Assembly (NCBI GenBank): GCA_002087915.1 | Contig: LWDP01000009.1 | Span: 1-48,743, forward strand | Direction: 5' to 3' | DNA from: Enterospora canceri | Taxonomy: Eukaryota; Microsporidia; Enterocytozoonidae | Length of the DNA stretch: 48,743 bases | In this document: positions 8,529 to 18,100 of the stretch, one piece after another | How positions within the stretch are numbered: the stretch's first letter is position 1 | Layout: each line of letters opens with the position of its first letter | Position numbers and translations under genes: made by a program | The notes under the pieces: model-generated | Database searches by the model: none | The model's input: the letters and a program-made list of their open reading frames with translations, nothing else | What the model was told of the DNA's origin: nothing

Positions 8529-9932
8529 ATGAAAACGTTAATTGGATTTGTATTTCTATTAGTTCATTACTGTGCCTATGATCTGGAAATCCGTCTTGAT
8601 TACAGCATAGACGACCTATACATCACTTGTAATACACCTGGAACCATCGTACGACTGATGGATGAGAGAAGAGTACTCGGGTTTGATGAATTTGTTGAAG
8701 ACAACTTCCCAAATGCATTAGTGAGTTCATTTGCAAACAGATACGCTATAAACATATTCAATGACTATCAAATAGCCTCTGTATTCAGTATAAGAGACTA
8801 TTTTGATCAGAATCAGAATGACATCAAGAGACTGCACAGGTATATTGAAACCAACAAAACAAAGGTCCACTTATTTGGCTCAATATTAAACTACAGGATA
8901 GTTTCTGACTATAGACAGAAGTCGTACGAAACACTGGTTAATAATGGAATGTTAGCCGCGAAGGTTCAGTTAGATCGAACCAGGTTGAACTATATTCTGA
9001 TCGAGGCAGTGACACGAATAGGAAGTGATATCTATTTGTTAGAATTAGATGATGGAATAGGATCCTATTTACATACTCCTTGTTACGTAATCAAACATAA
9101 TACGACTCTGAATCATTCAATCAAAATATGGAACAACACTACCCCATTTAACGGCATCGAAATTAGTAAAGTGAATAGCATAAGTGGACAGAAAATAAAT
9201 CTAGATGAGTACGACAGCATGGTTGCACACAACTTTCACGTACTAGCCACCGGATTGATTGCAGCAACGAAAATTATGGAAATTAATGCTCTGCAGATGT
9301 TTGTGAACATCACAGTTGATGTAGAAAGCTACACCATAAAAAGAATGATACTTGATGTACTCAGGTTGAATAGATTGGAACTGAATAACTACCTAGATTT
9401 TGGATACATACACAAATTTCTGGATAGATTGATCGATATGACTATCATGGGAATTGCTAAAGAAAGAAAGGTTGTTAAACAGCTGCTGTTGAAGCTGTTC
9501 ACACCCTGCGAAATAATTATGTTTCTAAGAAGCAGTCAAAGTGACACCCAAAACTACGTTGACTGGTGGAATGTGAAGCACACCAACATAAACATGTCTA
9601 AATACAATGCAGAATTATCTTTGCTTTGCATGGAAATGGATGTGATGAGAATGAAACAGCCAAGTGAAAGAGAGATTTTAATAGGGTTTAGGAGGGTGTT
9701 TAAGAAGAAGTTGAATTTGGATAAACTGAACTATTCATGCGTAGTAGAGAATGAAGGGCGTCAGAGTATACCACTATACGACGATAGTATAAAAATAGTA
9801 GAAGACAACAATAGAAAAAGGACTATGATATACTGTGCTATTGGATTCACGTTGATTGCAGTCTACGTATTTATAGTGCTACTCTACAACATTCTAATGA
9901 GCAGAAAGAAGAACAACAAGAACAAGCCATAA
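8529..9932 (+). CDS. Predicted type I membrane protein, unknown function
   Basis: 467 residues, with no family recognised. The N-terminus MKTLIGFVFLLVHYCA is a signal peptide; a long ectodomain follows with several N-X-S/T sites; a single transmembrane helix near the C-terminus (IYCAIGFTLIAVYVFIVLLYNIL) ends in a short basic tail (SRKKNNKNKP). Much of the ectodomain looks alpha-helical. CCCC at 8521-8524, four bases before the ATG, supports the start. It shares its architecture, not obvious sequence, with the genes at 18379 and 23531. Location and topology suggest a surface or secretory-pathway protein specific to this lineage. Confidence 0.8.
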   Translation: MKTLIGFVFLLVHYCAYDLEIRLDYSIDDLYITCNTPGTIVRLMDERRVLGFDEFVEDNFPNALVSSFANRYAINIFNDYQIASVFSIRDYFDQNQNDIKRLHRYIETNKTKVHLFGSILNYRIVSDYRQKSYETLVNNGMLAAKVQLDRTRLNYILIEAVTRIGSDIYLLELDDGIGSYLHTPCYVIKHNTTLNHSIKIWNNTTPFNGIEISKVNSISGQKINLDEYDSMVAHNFHVLATGLIAATKIMEINALQMFVNITVDVESYTIKRMILDVLRLNRLELNNYLDFGYIHKFLDRLIDMTIMGIAKERKVVKQLLLKLFTPCEIIMFLRSSQSDTQNYVDWWNVKHTNINMSKYNAELSLLCMEMDVMRMKQPSEREILIGFRRVFKKKLNLDKLNYSCVVENEGRQSIPLYDDSIKIVEDNNRKRTMIYCAIGFTLIAVYVFIVLLYNILMSRKKNNKNKP

Positions 9933-10392
9933 ATAAGTATCGAGTGAACTGTTTATTGAATACTCTTAGAATGCCGTTTCTTTATGACTATTCAATAGGT
10001 GCAATGATTTAAATGAATCTCCTTGTTAGATTTCCTGTTTCCATAGGTAGGGTTTACGAATAATTGTTTCGTATATAGTCCATATGATGAATTTGTAACC
10101 TTTTCTGATACCACTTCAGCTGGCCAACACGCATGTCCCTAAATAAAACACAATAATTATCTTATTGTGGTCAGGGGCAGGGCTACGACTGCCATTTCAG
10201 GTGTTCATTAATAGTCTTTATCTGCAGGGAATATGAAATGTTCCGGGAAAGCTTTAGAGTTCTCGAGCAAATGATTGAAGTTGTTCCCTCTTACAAAACT
10301 ATTGACTATTCACACCTGCCTGATTGAAAGAAGTTAATAATTCCATCTTATATAGCAGTGCGCTTATTCACGTAAATATCAGCTCCTCCATA
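9933..10392. other. Intergenic spacer between convergent genes, no gene seen
   Basis: About 460 bp between two converging membrane-protein genes. I see no open frame with recognisable content, no RNA gene and no clear repeat. Confidence 0.5.
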
Positions 10393-10761
10393 TTACGGTG
10401 TATTTGGTTGCTCAGAATTATTGTTTTTTGATCCTCTTACACATCTGTATATCAAGAAGATCAGTAAAGCAACTAATACAAACCCAATTATGCGTCCCAG
10501 TATGTAATTTGCACTCTTTTCCTTTGCATCACTCTTATCTTTTTTGGACGACCATCTGGGCGATCTGGGCGGTTTCGGTGGTGTTTTTGTTGATGTTCTA
10601 GGTGGCGTTCTAGGTGGTGTTTTAGGTGGTTTCATTCCAGGTACATGTAACCATTTCATTTCATCATTATCTATAATAAATATGTTTCGTGTTCTCATTA
10701 ACTTAAATAGATCACTTTTGTACCTCTTTCCCTTGTACTCAAATGTTACATAAGCCTTCAT
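10393..10761 (-). CDS. C-terminal stalk and membrane anchor, probably the 3' part of the next gene
   Basis: 122 residues: a short beta-like segment (AYVTFEYKGKRYKSDLFK), a Pro/Thr/Lys-rich stalk (PPKTPPRTPPRTSTKTPPKP), one transmembrane helix (ILGRIIGFVLVALLIFLIYR) and a hydrophilic tail. There is no signal peptide and no CCC run before the ATG at 10761. The frame is the same as that of the gene at 10780-11355, from which it is separated by one TAA and six sense codons. Read together they give the signal-ectodomain-anchor layout of neighbouring genes, so this is probably the severed end of one gene. Confidence 0.55.
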   Translation of the reverse strand: MKAYVTFEYKGKRYKSDLFKLMRTRNIFIIDNDEMKWLHVPGMKPPKTPPRTPPRTSTKTPPKPPRSPRWSSKKDKSDAKEKSANYILGRIIGFVLVALLIFLIYRCVRGSKNNNSEQPNTP

Positions 10762-10779
10762 ATAGCTTCCTGTGTGCGT

Positions 10780-11355
10780 TTATTCATCATCCGCTTCATC
10801 AAAAAGTTTTGTAATGCGCCAATATGCTTGCTGATTCATATTGACTTTCACAATCGCTTTCTTTCTGTCTTTTATCGATAAGTTACAGAATTCTGATTTT
10901 AACTCCCTGATATATAAATATATTTGATACCAAATCTGCCTAGGTAAATCGCTAAAGTTATTCCTATAATCAGTTTTCTCTAATTCAGCTATCGCTCTCT
11001 TCTTTGCGTCATCGAAATCCTCTTCACTTTGAAGAAGCAGTAAGTCTCTAACTTCTTTTTCTCTTTCAGGCCAATAATCAGGATCAAACAAATTATCTAT
11101 TTCTCCCTTCAAAACAGTTTGGGGATCACTATTCTTTGAAAGAACTCTATACATTTCTATCTCCATTGGTTTCTCACCATTACCCCAGTGTACACACAGA
11201 TCACTAATATCAGTATCCTTAATTAGAACATTATCTAGCACAAAAGAATCTAAGCTGCCTTTTACAAAAGTGTACGGTGCTCTGTTATCCAGAGTATAGA
11301 ATTTTTCGATCATTTGTATGCATGCATAGCTTCTAAAAAAGATGTTTACAAGCAT
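10780..11355 (-). CDS. Predicted ectodomain protein, unknown function; likely 5' part of a gene split by TAA
   Basis: 191 residues; no family recognised. The ATG at 11355 is directly preceded by CCC (GGG at 11356-11358). The first residues (MLVNIFFRSYACIQ) could act as a weak signal peptide. The rest is mixed helix and strand, rich in Asp and Glu, with no transmembrane segment. It ends at TAA 10780-10782, and the same frame continues into the membrane-anchored segment at 10393-10761. Interpretations, in order: one gene with a nonsense mutation or sequencing error; stop-codon readthrough; two separate genes. Confidence 0.6.
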   Translation of the reverse strand: MLVNIFFRSYACIQMIEKFYTLDNRAPYTFVKGSLDSFVLDNVLIKDTDISDLCVHWGNGEKPMEIEMYRVLSKNSDPQTVLKGEIDNLFDPDYWPEREKEVRDLLLLQSEEDFDDAKKRAIAELEKTDYRNNFSDLPRQIWYQIYLYIRELKSEFCNLSIKDRKKAIVKVNMNQQAYWRITKLFDEADDE

Positions 11356-12313
11356 GGGTATGGATTTTGATGTTTTTAATAACAGATAAAGGGATTAAAA
11401 GTAAAAATCTTTAAGTGACTATGTGAGGAGCGGATTCTGGGAATCACTTTCTTCGTCGTCTCTGCACTTTTATATCTAATTAGGTTTTTCAGCCCTAACC
11501 TGATGTGACCAATAACGAACAATTAAATCCGTCTTCCAACACCTAAGACTAAGCTGTTACCCAATACCAACAACTATCTCTTTGAACTCTTTAGAAGAAA
11601 AATGCTCTTATTTAACGCCTAAATTGGATGCATTCCATTGCTCGTGACAGATAATAAGCGAAATATACAGTGAATGCTCTTCGAAAAGGGTGATGGATCG
11701 TCTTCAGATGACTAATTTGCTGAATGAATGGACGAAAGTGGAACCAGTCAAACAGAACAAGGCGTATTCAAGACCAAGTAGCTCTCTGAGAATGAGCCCA
11801 ATCTAAGGCTGGAAACAGGAAGGTTGAATACAAACGAAAGAGAGTTTGGAACGATGGCGTCCGCAGAGAGCATCTGTAATCAGTGATTCAAACTCACAAC
11901 GTCCTCATATTGATATTACATGAATTATAAGCATGGCATAAGCAAGAATGAATGCAAAATACCTACGACCTATGAATCAATCGAGAATACGAACAGACTA
12001 CTTGCGTACTGTACGCTTTGTAAGACGTAGATTGAAATCAACAGAAAGAACACTAACAGGAGCTTTGGGTGGCGCAGACACTATCGGAAGAATCACGCTA
12101 ACTATTTCTACGACTTATAACAAATTACAGATGATCATCGTCCGATGTATTGCATTTCTGATGATGATTATGCTCTTGAATGTAATATTGATCATGCTGA
12201 ATAGAGGAAATACATGGAAATGCCATCTAAGCCAAATTTATTACCTGAGGTCATTGATGTATCCTTCTTTATTTGATGCACATAAAGAAAAACGAACAAA
12301 ACCATTGGTAAAT
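11356..12313. other. Intergenic DNA without a convincing gene
   Basis: About 960 bp. A plus-strand open frame from 11948 to 12556 (202 codons) exists, but it has no start signal, no recognisable domain and an erratic composition, and its second half is antisense to the decayed gene at 12314-12806. I see no RNA gene or repeat. Confidence 0.45.
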
Positions 12314-12806
12314 TTACATTTCGGTGAATATTTCACACTTCTTCAGGCAATCTTTCAATTCAGCTATCATGAACTCATACACATCAGTGTCAATGGATTT
12401 CATATAGTTAATCATGCCAATTATTCCATCATCCACACATATTTTCAGGTCAGCGCACTTCTTTTTATACATCTTACCAAATTCAACATAATTTTCCACA
12501 TCAATCACCGTAGTCATCAGATCATTAATCACAATATTGACACCCTTACACCTTGATTTCAATTCCTCAACTTCTTATTTCTTTACCATCTGTTTCAATT
12601 GCAGCCTTTCTTTTGTTGTATGCGACCATCGCTTGTTCTGTACCAATCATTGGGTTGCTGCTCTCTTCAACAAAGAAGTTGATATTGTCCAGTAACCTGA
12701 TGACACAAACATTTTCATTTGTCTTAATCAAATTAATACCCATTTCCAGACCTAATTTGCTATTGAACTGTTTATATTTAACTTGCTGCAACTGTACCTG
12801 GAACAT
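12314..12806 (-). pseudogene. Decayed gene fragment, frameshifted near 12565
   Basis: Two open segments on the minus strand, 12806-12567 and 12562-12314, lie in different frames and look like one coding sequence broken by a one-base indel in the A-rich run near 12565. The first ends around KRKAAIETDGKE; the second resumes with EVEELKSRCKGVNIVINDL. The frame is also open for about 34 codons upstream of 12806. Composition (Lys, Asn, Ile and Asp rich) resembles the membrane-protein genes around it. No family recognised. It may be the 3' part of the decayed gene at 12917-13888. Confidence 0.5.
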
Positions 12807-12916
12807 GTTGAATTTCTTACTGAATTTTCTTTTATAAGTAAAATTGATTTTTAAATACTTGAATAGTGGGAACCTAGTACAACTTACACAACATCATGTA
12901 CTCATTATCTGCTATA

Positions 12917-13888
12917 CTATTGATCAATTACATCAATAACAGACTTGAGTTTTTTTATGTTCTCCTTAAACTTCGCATACTTCTCTTCTAATTCAATAAA
13001 CAAATAAATGGATGCATTAAATGCCCTGTGGACTCTTATTATTCTTGTACCATCCGACTTACTAACCTTGTAACCATGCCTATGACATGCTCTCTTTAAA
13101 AATTCAACCTGATTAATTAATGCATCTCTTCATGTGATATATAAATTCACATCCAGCATCACCTTCAAACTCTTATACAAATAAACGTATAGTTCTGATC
13201 TTGTTTTGAATTTGGTGTACTCATTACCTTTATTGTATCTCTCTTCCAACGAATCAATTATCTCTGGTAATCTGTGAGACATGTATCTTAACTTGCCTGT
13301 TATAGCATTTTTAGTTGAATTATGTATCTTGTACTTGGAATCAAAAAAACGATACAGTTTCTCAAATTCAGCGTAACTCACTTCCAACGGATCAGTTTTA
13401 AAAGCACAAGATTCTATTTCAATTGTTTCCACCTCTTTCTTGTGTGTATCCTTGTGTTGAATATATTCCTTCTCCATATTATCTATATCTTTGAAATATA
13501 TAGCAGCTTTCACAATAATTAAGTAGTTCATATGGGTTAAGAATCAGTTCCGTCGCAATATCATTCTTAGTTTTTATAACTATCTTTCTCATAGAGAGCA
13601 TAATCTTCTTGTAAGAAGATATCAATAGATCTCTACAGGCAACCAAATCATTATTTGCATAAGTAATCTCATAATGTTTGATATTCGTGTAAGAAATCAT
13701 GTGTATTTTGATAGATAGCTGTAATCAAATAATAGTAACACACTATCTATCATCGTAATCAGACTATTGCAGAATGCTTCCAATATTCTGTAATATAGAT
13801 CAATTATTTTCTGCCTGAATTCCTCTTTTGGTTTTACAATGGCGTTGTACTCACTGATACTGCTTCTTGAATTGTGGTATTCTTTCAA
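12917..13888 (-). pseudogene. Decayed gene with a frameshift and an in-frame TGA
   Basis: Minus-strand coding-like sequence in three pieces: 13888-13697, 13700-13479 (joined by ATGA) and 13531-12917. The second and third overlap out of frame where LNPYELLNY changes to MNYLIIVKAAIYFKDIDN, as expected of an indel near 13520. The third runs to a TGA at 13130-13132 and then continues open in the same frame for 70 more codons (RDALINQVEFLKRACHRHGY to KSVIDVIDQ) until a TAG at 12917. A single lost gene of roughly 320 codons or more is the simplest reading. No family recognised. Confidence 0.55.
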
Positions 13889-14147
13889 TTATTACTGTTG
13901 TGCTTTTACTAAATTTACACCTAGTTATGACAAAGGGAGATAGCATTATACCCCTAATTAAACACGACAACACCAAACATGTCATCCTATAAGCTACCAC
14001 AACAGGTTTTATTCCCTCTAAAATTTACCTATCTTTCAGATGCAGAGAATTAAGGCTCCATTAAATCACTCGAACAAATCGTTGTTCAAAACACACTTAA
14101 ACAACAGGCATACCGGGCTAGCCAACCACGGAGATGATGTAAATAAA

Positions 14148-14834
14148 TCATTTCATCTGTTTATTATACGTTACAATTGCCTGATATATTTCATTAATGC
14201 TTCTATTGTTGTAATTGCAGTCGTGTATTTTTTCAGTTCCAAAATCCATTAAAATATGTATGAAACATATTACATTTGGTTCAATTTGATCCAAGTAGAC
14301 ACCATCAGTCTTTTTAGCTTCATCAGAAAACATGTGTTTGAATATTACTATGATGATACGTCTATCGGTGATATGACGTGCTTCAGAAAGAGTAGCGCTG
14401 ATATCGGTGCCAACTCTAACTGAATTTACCACTTTCATCAAACAAACACCATTGTTGTCTTGTACCAATTTCATATTGTTTGTAGTAGCATTTTGTTGAA
14501 CACGGAATATTATAGTTTGAAATTGATTGTTAAATCTGTCATCCATTGGCATGAAATTGACAAATAGCTGAGTAGCTTCGATATCTGATTTTGGCTTTGG
14601 AGTTGGAGTTGAAGTTGAGGAGTGTGTTGGCTTTGGAGTTGGTTTTGGAGTTGGGGTTGGTTTTGGGGTTGGTTTTGGAGTTGGTGTTGATTTTTGTTTT
14701 GACTTGTCTTGGGATGATTTTATATCTCCGTTCACAGCTATTATAACACTTATACCAATAATTAACCCGAGAACTATGATTGTAGTGATCAATATTGTTA
14801 AAATTTGTGGTCTAGACAAGTTACTGATTTTCAT
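14148..14834 (-). CDS. Predicted type II membrane protein with Pro-Thr stalk, unknown function
   Basis: 228 residues. A single hydrophobic helix at residues 12-34 (ILTILITTIIVLGLIIGISVIIA) is likely a signal anchor. It is followed by a low-complexity stalk of repeated PTPKPTPKP units (about residues 49-80) and a globular C-terminal domain (about 85-228) with three Cys and the segment RHITDRRIIIVIFKHMFSDE. GGGG at 14836-14839 gives a CCCC signal one base before the ATG. Pro/Thr stalks of this kind usually project a domain away from a membrane and may be O-glycosylated; that part is inference. No homologue recognised. Confidence 0.75.
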   Translation of the reverse strand: MKISNLSRPQILTILITTIIVLGLIIGISVIIAVNGDIKSSQDKSKQKSTPTPKPTPKPTPTPKPTPKPTHSSTSTPTPKPKSDIEATQLFVNFMPMDDRFNNQFQTIIFRVQQNATTNNMKLVQDNNGVCLMKVVNSVRVGTDISATLSEARHITDRRIIIVIFKHMFSDEAKKTDGVYLDQIEPNVICFIHILMDFGTEKIHDCNYNNRSINEIYQAIVTYNKQMK

Positions 14835-15065
14835 AGGGGTAATTGATTAATACTAATTATAAAAGGAGTAGTATGCAAGAAATGTATTACGCTAATGATT
14901 CTATTGCATTGTACTGTATATATTTAACTATTTACATTGCTAACTATGCAATAACAAGAAAATAAGGTGTATAAAATCAAGAAAAATCACAATTTACTAA
15001 AATAAAAACTACATCTATAGCTAAATTCATCAATAATCATGTAAAATATAGAATAAATACCCAAT

Positions 15066-16145
15066 TCAATCACAGCTCTCATTGCTTTCCACTGTCTTGT
15101 TTTCTAATCTGTCCATAAACTCCTTGATTTCACCAACTACGTGATCAGGTAATGTCAACATATTCACTTCAATCTCATCATTACCAACGTAACTGAAACT
15201 GCTGCAACTTCTCTGAATAATTTCAACAATCTTATCACTTTCTTCTCTTCCAACAGCCAATATCTTGTTTCCTAATGATTCCCTGATTTCAATTCCAAAA
15301 ATTAGGTCATTTTCCAGTCTTTTTGCTTCCTCTAATGAATTCAATTTCATCATCAGGTCACTTATCTTCTTCCTGAGTTCTTCAATCTCTGCATCAGGTC
15401 CCAATTCCTTTTTACTCAATTCTCTCTTAAATAACTTCTCAAACTCCACTCCTAGTCTGAATATTTCAGAATTCTCTGGATTGTACAGTTTACAGTTCTC
15501 AACAATCAGAATCAGGTCATTTTTAAATCCTTGTAAGTTCTCATATTCTCTACTGGTTAACTTTGATCGTATTCTACTCATATCCATAGGATTCTTAATT
15601 ATTGCAGAGTATCCTGGTGCTTCTGCATCTGTAACAGGTTGTGTGAATGCCCATGTTGTCTTTTTGTATTTCGCCTTCTCTAATTCATTCAGAACACCAT
15701 TGGCGAGTTCAAAGTCACTTTGAGACATTTTCACTGCTTTAATCTTATTCTTCAAAGTTGGTTTCTTGTTTTGTTCAACTTCTTCTTTTGTATTCTCAAT
15801 TGCTTCATATGCATTTATGAATGCCTTTTCTAATTCTACTCCCATCTGTCCAACTGGACTACTTTTTCCATTGTACAAATAGCAATTGTTGAATATCAAA
15901 TTCATATCTGTTTTAAACTGTTCATTTGATGTATAACTGTTATCAGCGAGTTTCTTTTTTATTGTTCCTAAATCCATTGGTTCTTTAATTTTTTCTGCAT
16001 AATCTGGAATACCAAGTGCAACTGGATCTACTGGTTGTAGAAATGGACCAGCATTTGCATTGGCACGCATCTTTCTCATGATGTTGTTTAGTATTTTTGG
16101 ATTATACTTTTCTTCAGTAATATTTTCACTATTCTCAACTGACAT
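15066..16145 (-). CDS. Tandem bromodomain (BET-type) chromatin protein, BDF1-like
   Basis: 359 residues. Binds acetylated histone tails in the nucleus; yeast Bdf1 recruits TFIID. Bromodomain 1 spans about 16-115 (PFLQPVDPVALGIPDYAEKI, EPMDLGTIKKKL, NCYLYN with the acetyl-lysine-binding Asn); bromodomain 2 about 143-240 (WAFTQPVTDAEAPGYSAIIK, NPMDMSRIRSKL, NCKLYN). A coiled segment follows (about 250-275), then an acidic domain reminiscent of the ET region. CCC immediately precedes the ATG (GGG 16146-16148). Shorter than yeast Bdf1, as usual in microsporidia. It is divergent with the MED6 gene, so two transcription-initiation genes share one short intergenic region. Confidence 0.9.
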   Translation of the reverse strand: MSVENSENITEEKYNPKILNNIMRKMRANANAGPFLQPVDPVALGIPDYAEKIKEPMDLGTIKKKLADNSYTSNEQFKTDMNLIFNNCYLYNGKSSPVGQMGVELEKAFINAYEAIENTKEEVEQNKKPTLKNKIKAVKMSQSDFELANGVLNELEKAKYKKTTWAFTQPVTDAEAPGYSAIIKNPMDMSRIRSKLTSREYENLQGFKNDLILIVENCKLYNPENSEIFRLGVEFEKLFKRELSKKELGPDAEIEELRKKISDLMMKLNSLEEAKRLENDLIFGIEIRESLGNKILAVGREESDKIVEIIQRSCSSFSYVGNDEIEVNMLTLPDHVVGEIKEFMDRLENKTVESNESCD

Positions 16146-16279
16146 GGGTTTGTATTTTGTAGAAAATGCTTCAAAACATTCAGTAGAGGATTGAAATTGT
16201 TCCCTCTTGCACTACTAGTGTGTTGTTGTACTTCATTCCTCCTCTTTTTTCTGTTAATACTTCCATGCCCTACATTTTC

Positions 16280-16813
16280 ATGCAGACAAATGAAATGAAA
16301 CTGTTCTTCTTCGAACCATTATTTCTACAGAATAACCAGCTAAATAATGAAACAGTATTGGATTACTTCAGTATATCACCGTTCTATGACAAGGAATCGC
16401 TCAATGAAATCATCAGAATGCAAAGTCAACACACGAAAATAAACATGCATGAACACCTGAAAAGAATGAATGGAATTTATTACGAAGTTGATAAAACACT
16501 CACAAGAGACAACAATCTATTCATAATTTACAAGAAAGAAAATAAACCAGGAAGAGAAGCACAGTTGATAACAGCATATTATGTAATGTTCGGATACATT
16601 TACGCATCTCCATCAATAGATTACTTATCAGAAAACAGAGTAGTAGAAATACTATGGAAAATGAATAACTGCCTAGATCTATATGAAACCAATACGAGAT
16701 TTGATTTCTTACGAGGTGTATGCTCATATGATACAAATCAGGTTGAGAAGAATGAAGATGATGTGAAGCTCCTTGTAGACAGTATTAGAGAATTCGTGCA
16801 CCAAAATAAGTGA
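16280..16813 (+). CDS. MED6: Mediator complex subunit 6 (MED6)
   Basis: Head-module subunit of Mediator, bridging activators and RNA polymerase II. Diagnostic motifs: VLDYFSISPFYDKESLNEIIRM, LKRMNGIYYEV, LFIIYKKE, ITAYYVMFGYIYASPSIDYL and NRVVEILWKMNNCLDLYE, matching the Med6 family order. The preferred start is the ATG at 16280 because CCC lies at 16268-16270; it gives 177 residues. An in-frame ATG at 16265 would place the CCC inside the coding sequence. Family members are usually longer, so this is a trimmed form. Confidence 0.85.
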   Translation: MQTNEMKLFFFEPLFLQNNQLNNETVLDYFSISPFYDKESLNEIIRMQSQHTKINMHEHLKRMNGIYYEVDKTLTRDNNLFIIYKKENKPGREAQLITAYYVMFGYIYASPSIDYLSENRVVEILWKMNNCLDLYETNTRFDFLRGVCSYDTNQVEKNEDDVKLLVDSIREFVHQNK

Positions 16814-16981
16814 TTGTATTTGTAAGATGGTTGCAGTAAAAGAGACTTAAAACTTGCTATTCATATCAATTTTTGAATGAATATTGATCAATTATAGAAC
16901 GCATACATTATTATGTCACATCTCACATTTCCACAAAGACTAAAACACATTCATGGCCTTGCTTTTGATAACAACATTTTA

Positions 16982-17224
16982 TTACCTGTTTTCTCCTCCT
17001 CTCAATGCCAGTACAAAGTGTATAACACAGTTTGAATTGATCTTGTACTCTGTGAGTGTTTTATCTCCTTGAATCAACACTTTCCCATTACAAATAAGTC
17101 TCTGCTGCTCAGGCGGTATCTTCTCATACTCCTCAATCTTCTGTTTTAACTCAACTATGGTTGCAGACCCATCTATTTCTATTGCTTTATCTTTGCCTGT
17201 TAGTGACTTCAGTTTCAAGTTCAT
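16982..17224 (-). CDS. Ubiquitin-like modifier, NEDD8/RUB1-like
   Basis: 80 residues with the ubiquitin fold: MNLKLKSLTGKDKAIEIDGS, KIEEYEKIPPEQQRLICNGK, LTEYKINSNCVIHFVLALRGG. The end reads LALRGG followed by ENR; the Ala before RGG (position 72 in NEDD8, Arg in ubiquitin) is the residue that separates NEDD8 from ubiquitin in E1 selection, and the ENR tail would need cleavage by a processing protease. CCC lies three bases before the ATG (GGG 17228-17230), which rules out the longer upstream frame. It starts 25 bp after the stop of the UBX-domain gene on the same strand. Confidence 0.8.
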   Translation of the reverse strand: MNLKLKSLTGKDKAIEIDGSATIVELKQKIEEYEKIPPEQQRLICNGKVLIQGDKTLTEYKINSNCVIHFVLALRGGENR

Positions 17225-17249
17225 TTTGGGATGTAAAACAATCATCTTT

Positions 17250-17858
17250 TTATTTTGTAGAAGTTTCCTCCAAAATAAGCATGCATGTCGTGTGACCAAA
17301 TACATCCAGAAGTGGTGTATCATCTTCATTCACACTCTCGCGCAATCCATACTTGGATAGGCTGAAATTCCCCAGTTTTCCTTCAAGTTTCTTGTTTTCT
17401 TCGCGTATTCTTGCAAAGAGATCCTTTGCAGTTGCTCCATCATCCAGTCCAATGAACATGGATCTGTAAGTTGGTAGAAATACTCGTACCTTGTAGTATT
17501 CTTCAATTATCACATCCTCGTACCCCTTTTGTGTTTCCTTGTCAAATTCATCCTCTTTCTTCCTGTTTTCGTCCTGGGCTGCCTTGATTTTGTCTTTAAC
17601 TCGCTTCAACTGCATTTCTTTCTGCTCTGCCTGTTTCTTTAGCATGTCCTTATGCTTTTTGTTTGCATCTGCTGTTGCCTCTTCTTTTCTAGCCTTCTCT
17701 GTTTCCTCAGCTTTTTTAAGCTTCTGTAAATGTCCATAAACATTTTCAGGTGTAGGATCGCCAATTTCAGCCAGTGCATCTCTTATTTCTGTCTCATCCA
17801 GGCCTGCTTCCAACAACAAGTCTATTGCTTCACTTTGTTTTAAGGAGCTTTTGACCAT
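17250..17858 (-). CDS. UBA-UBX domain protein (UBXN1/SAKS1-like)
   Basis: 203 residues. The N-terminal UBA-like domain (about 5-47: AIDLLLEAGLDETEIRDALAE) would bind ubiquitin; a charged Lys/Glu coiled coil follows (about 48-112); the C-terminal UBX domain (about 120-200: KVRVFLPTYRSMFIGLDDGA ... YGLRESVNEDDTPLLDVFGH) would dock on the AAA-ATPase Cdc48/p97. The start at 17858 is supported by five Cs immediately upstream (G run 17859-17863). The usual FPR loop that contacts Cdc48 is not obvious, so binding is inferred from the overall domain. It lies just upstream of the NEDD8-like gene. Confidence 0.75.
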   Translation of the reverse strand: MVKSSLKQSEAIDLLLEAGLDETEIRDALAEIGDPTPENVYGHLQKLKKAEETEKARKEEATADANKKHKDMLKKQAEQKEMQLKRVKDKIKAAQDENRKKEDEFDKETQKGYEDVIIEEYYKVRVFLPTYRSMFIGLDDGATAKDLFARIREENKKLEGKLGNFSLSKYGLRESVNEDDTPLLDVFGHTTCMLILEETSTK

Positions 17859-18100
17859 GGGGGTTATTTTCAGAGACAAATCCATTAAACAAATGCAGAT
17901 AGCAGGCACAAGTATGAATGTAGTTGTATTAAACTACTAATAGCAGCAAATATTCACTTTTGCTGTAGCAACCTGATTCCAATAGACACCAGTATTAGAT
18001 AAATGTAGAATGTGACTACAAATGATGCACCAACTACTATGGAGCAACATATTGAATAAAGTATCTTCAATAAATCCAATAGCATTTTAACCCTTATAAA

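Noticed and set aside
11948..12556. 202-codon plus-strand open frame
   Set aside because: No start signal, no domain, odd composition, and its second half is antisense to better-supported decayed coding sequence.
14040..14252. 70-codon plus-strand open frame
   Set aside because: It overlaps the 3' end of a well-supported minus-strand gene and has no start signal or domain.
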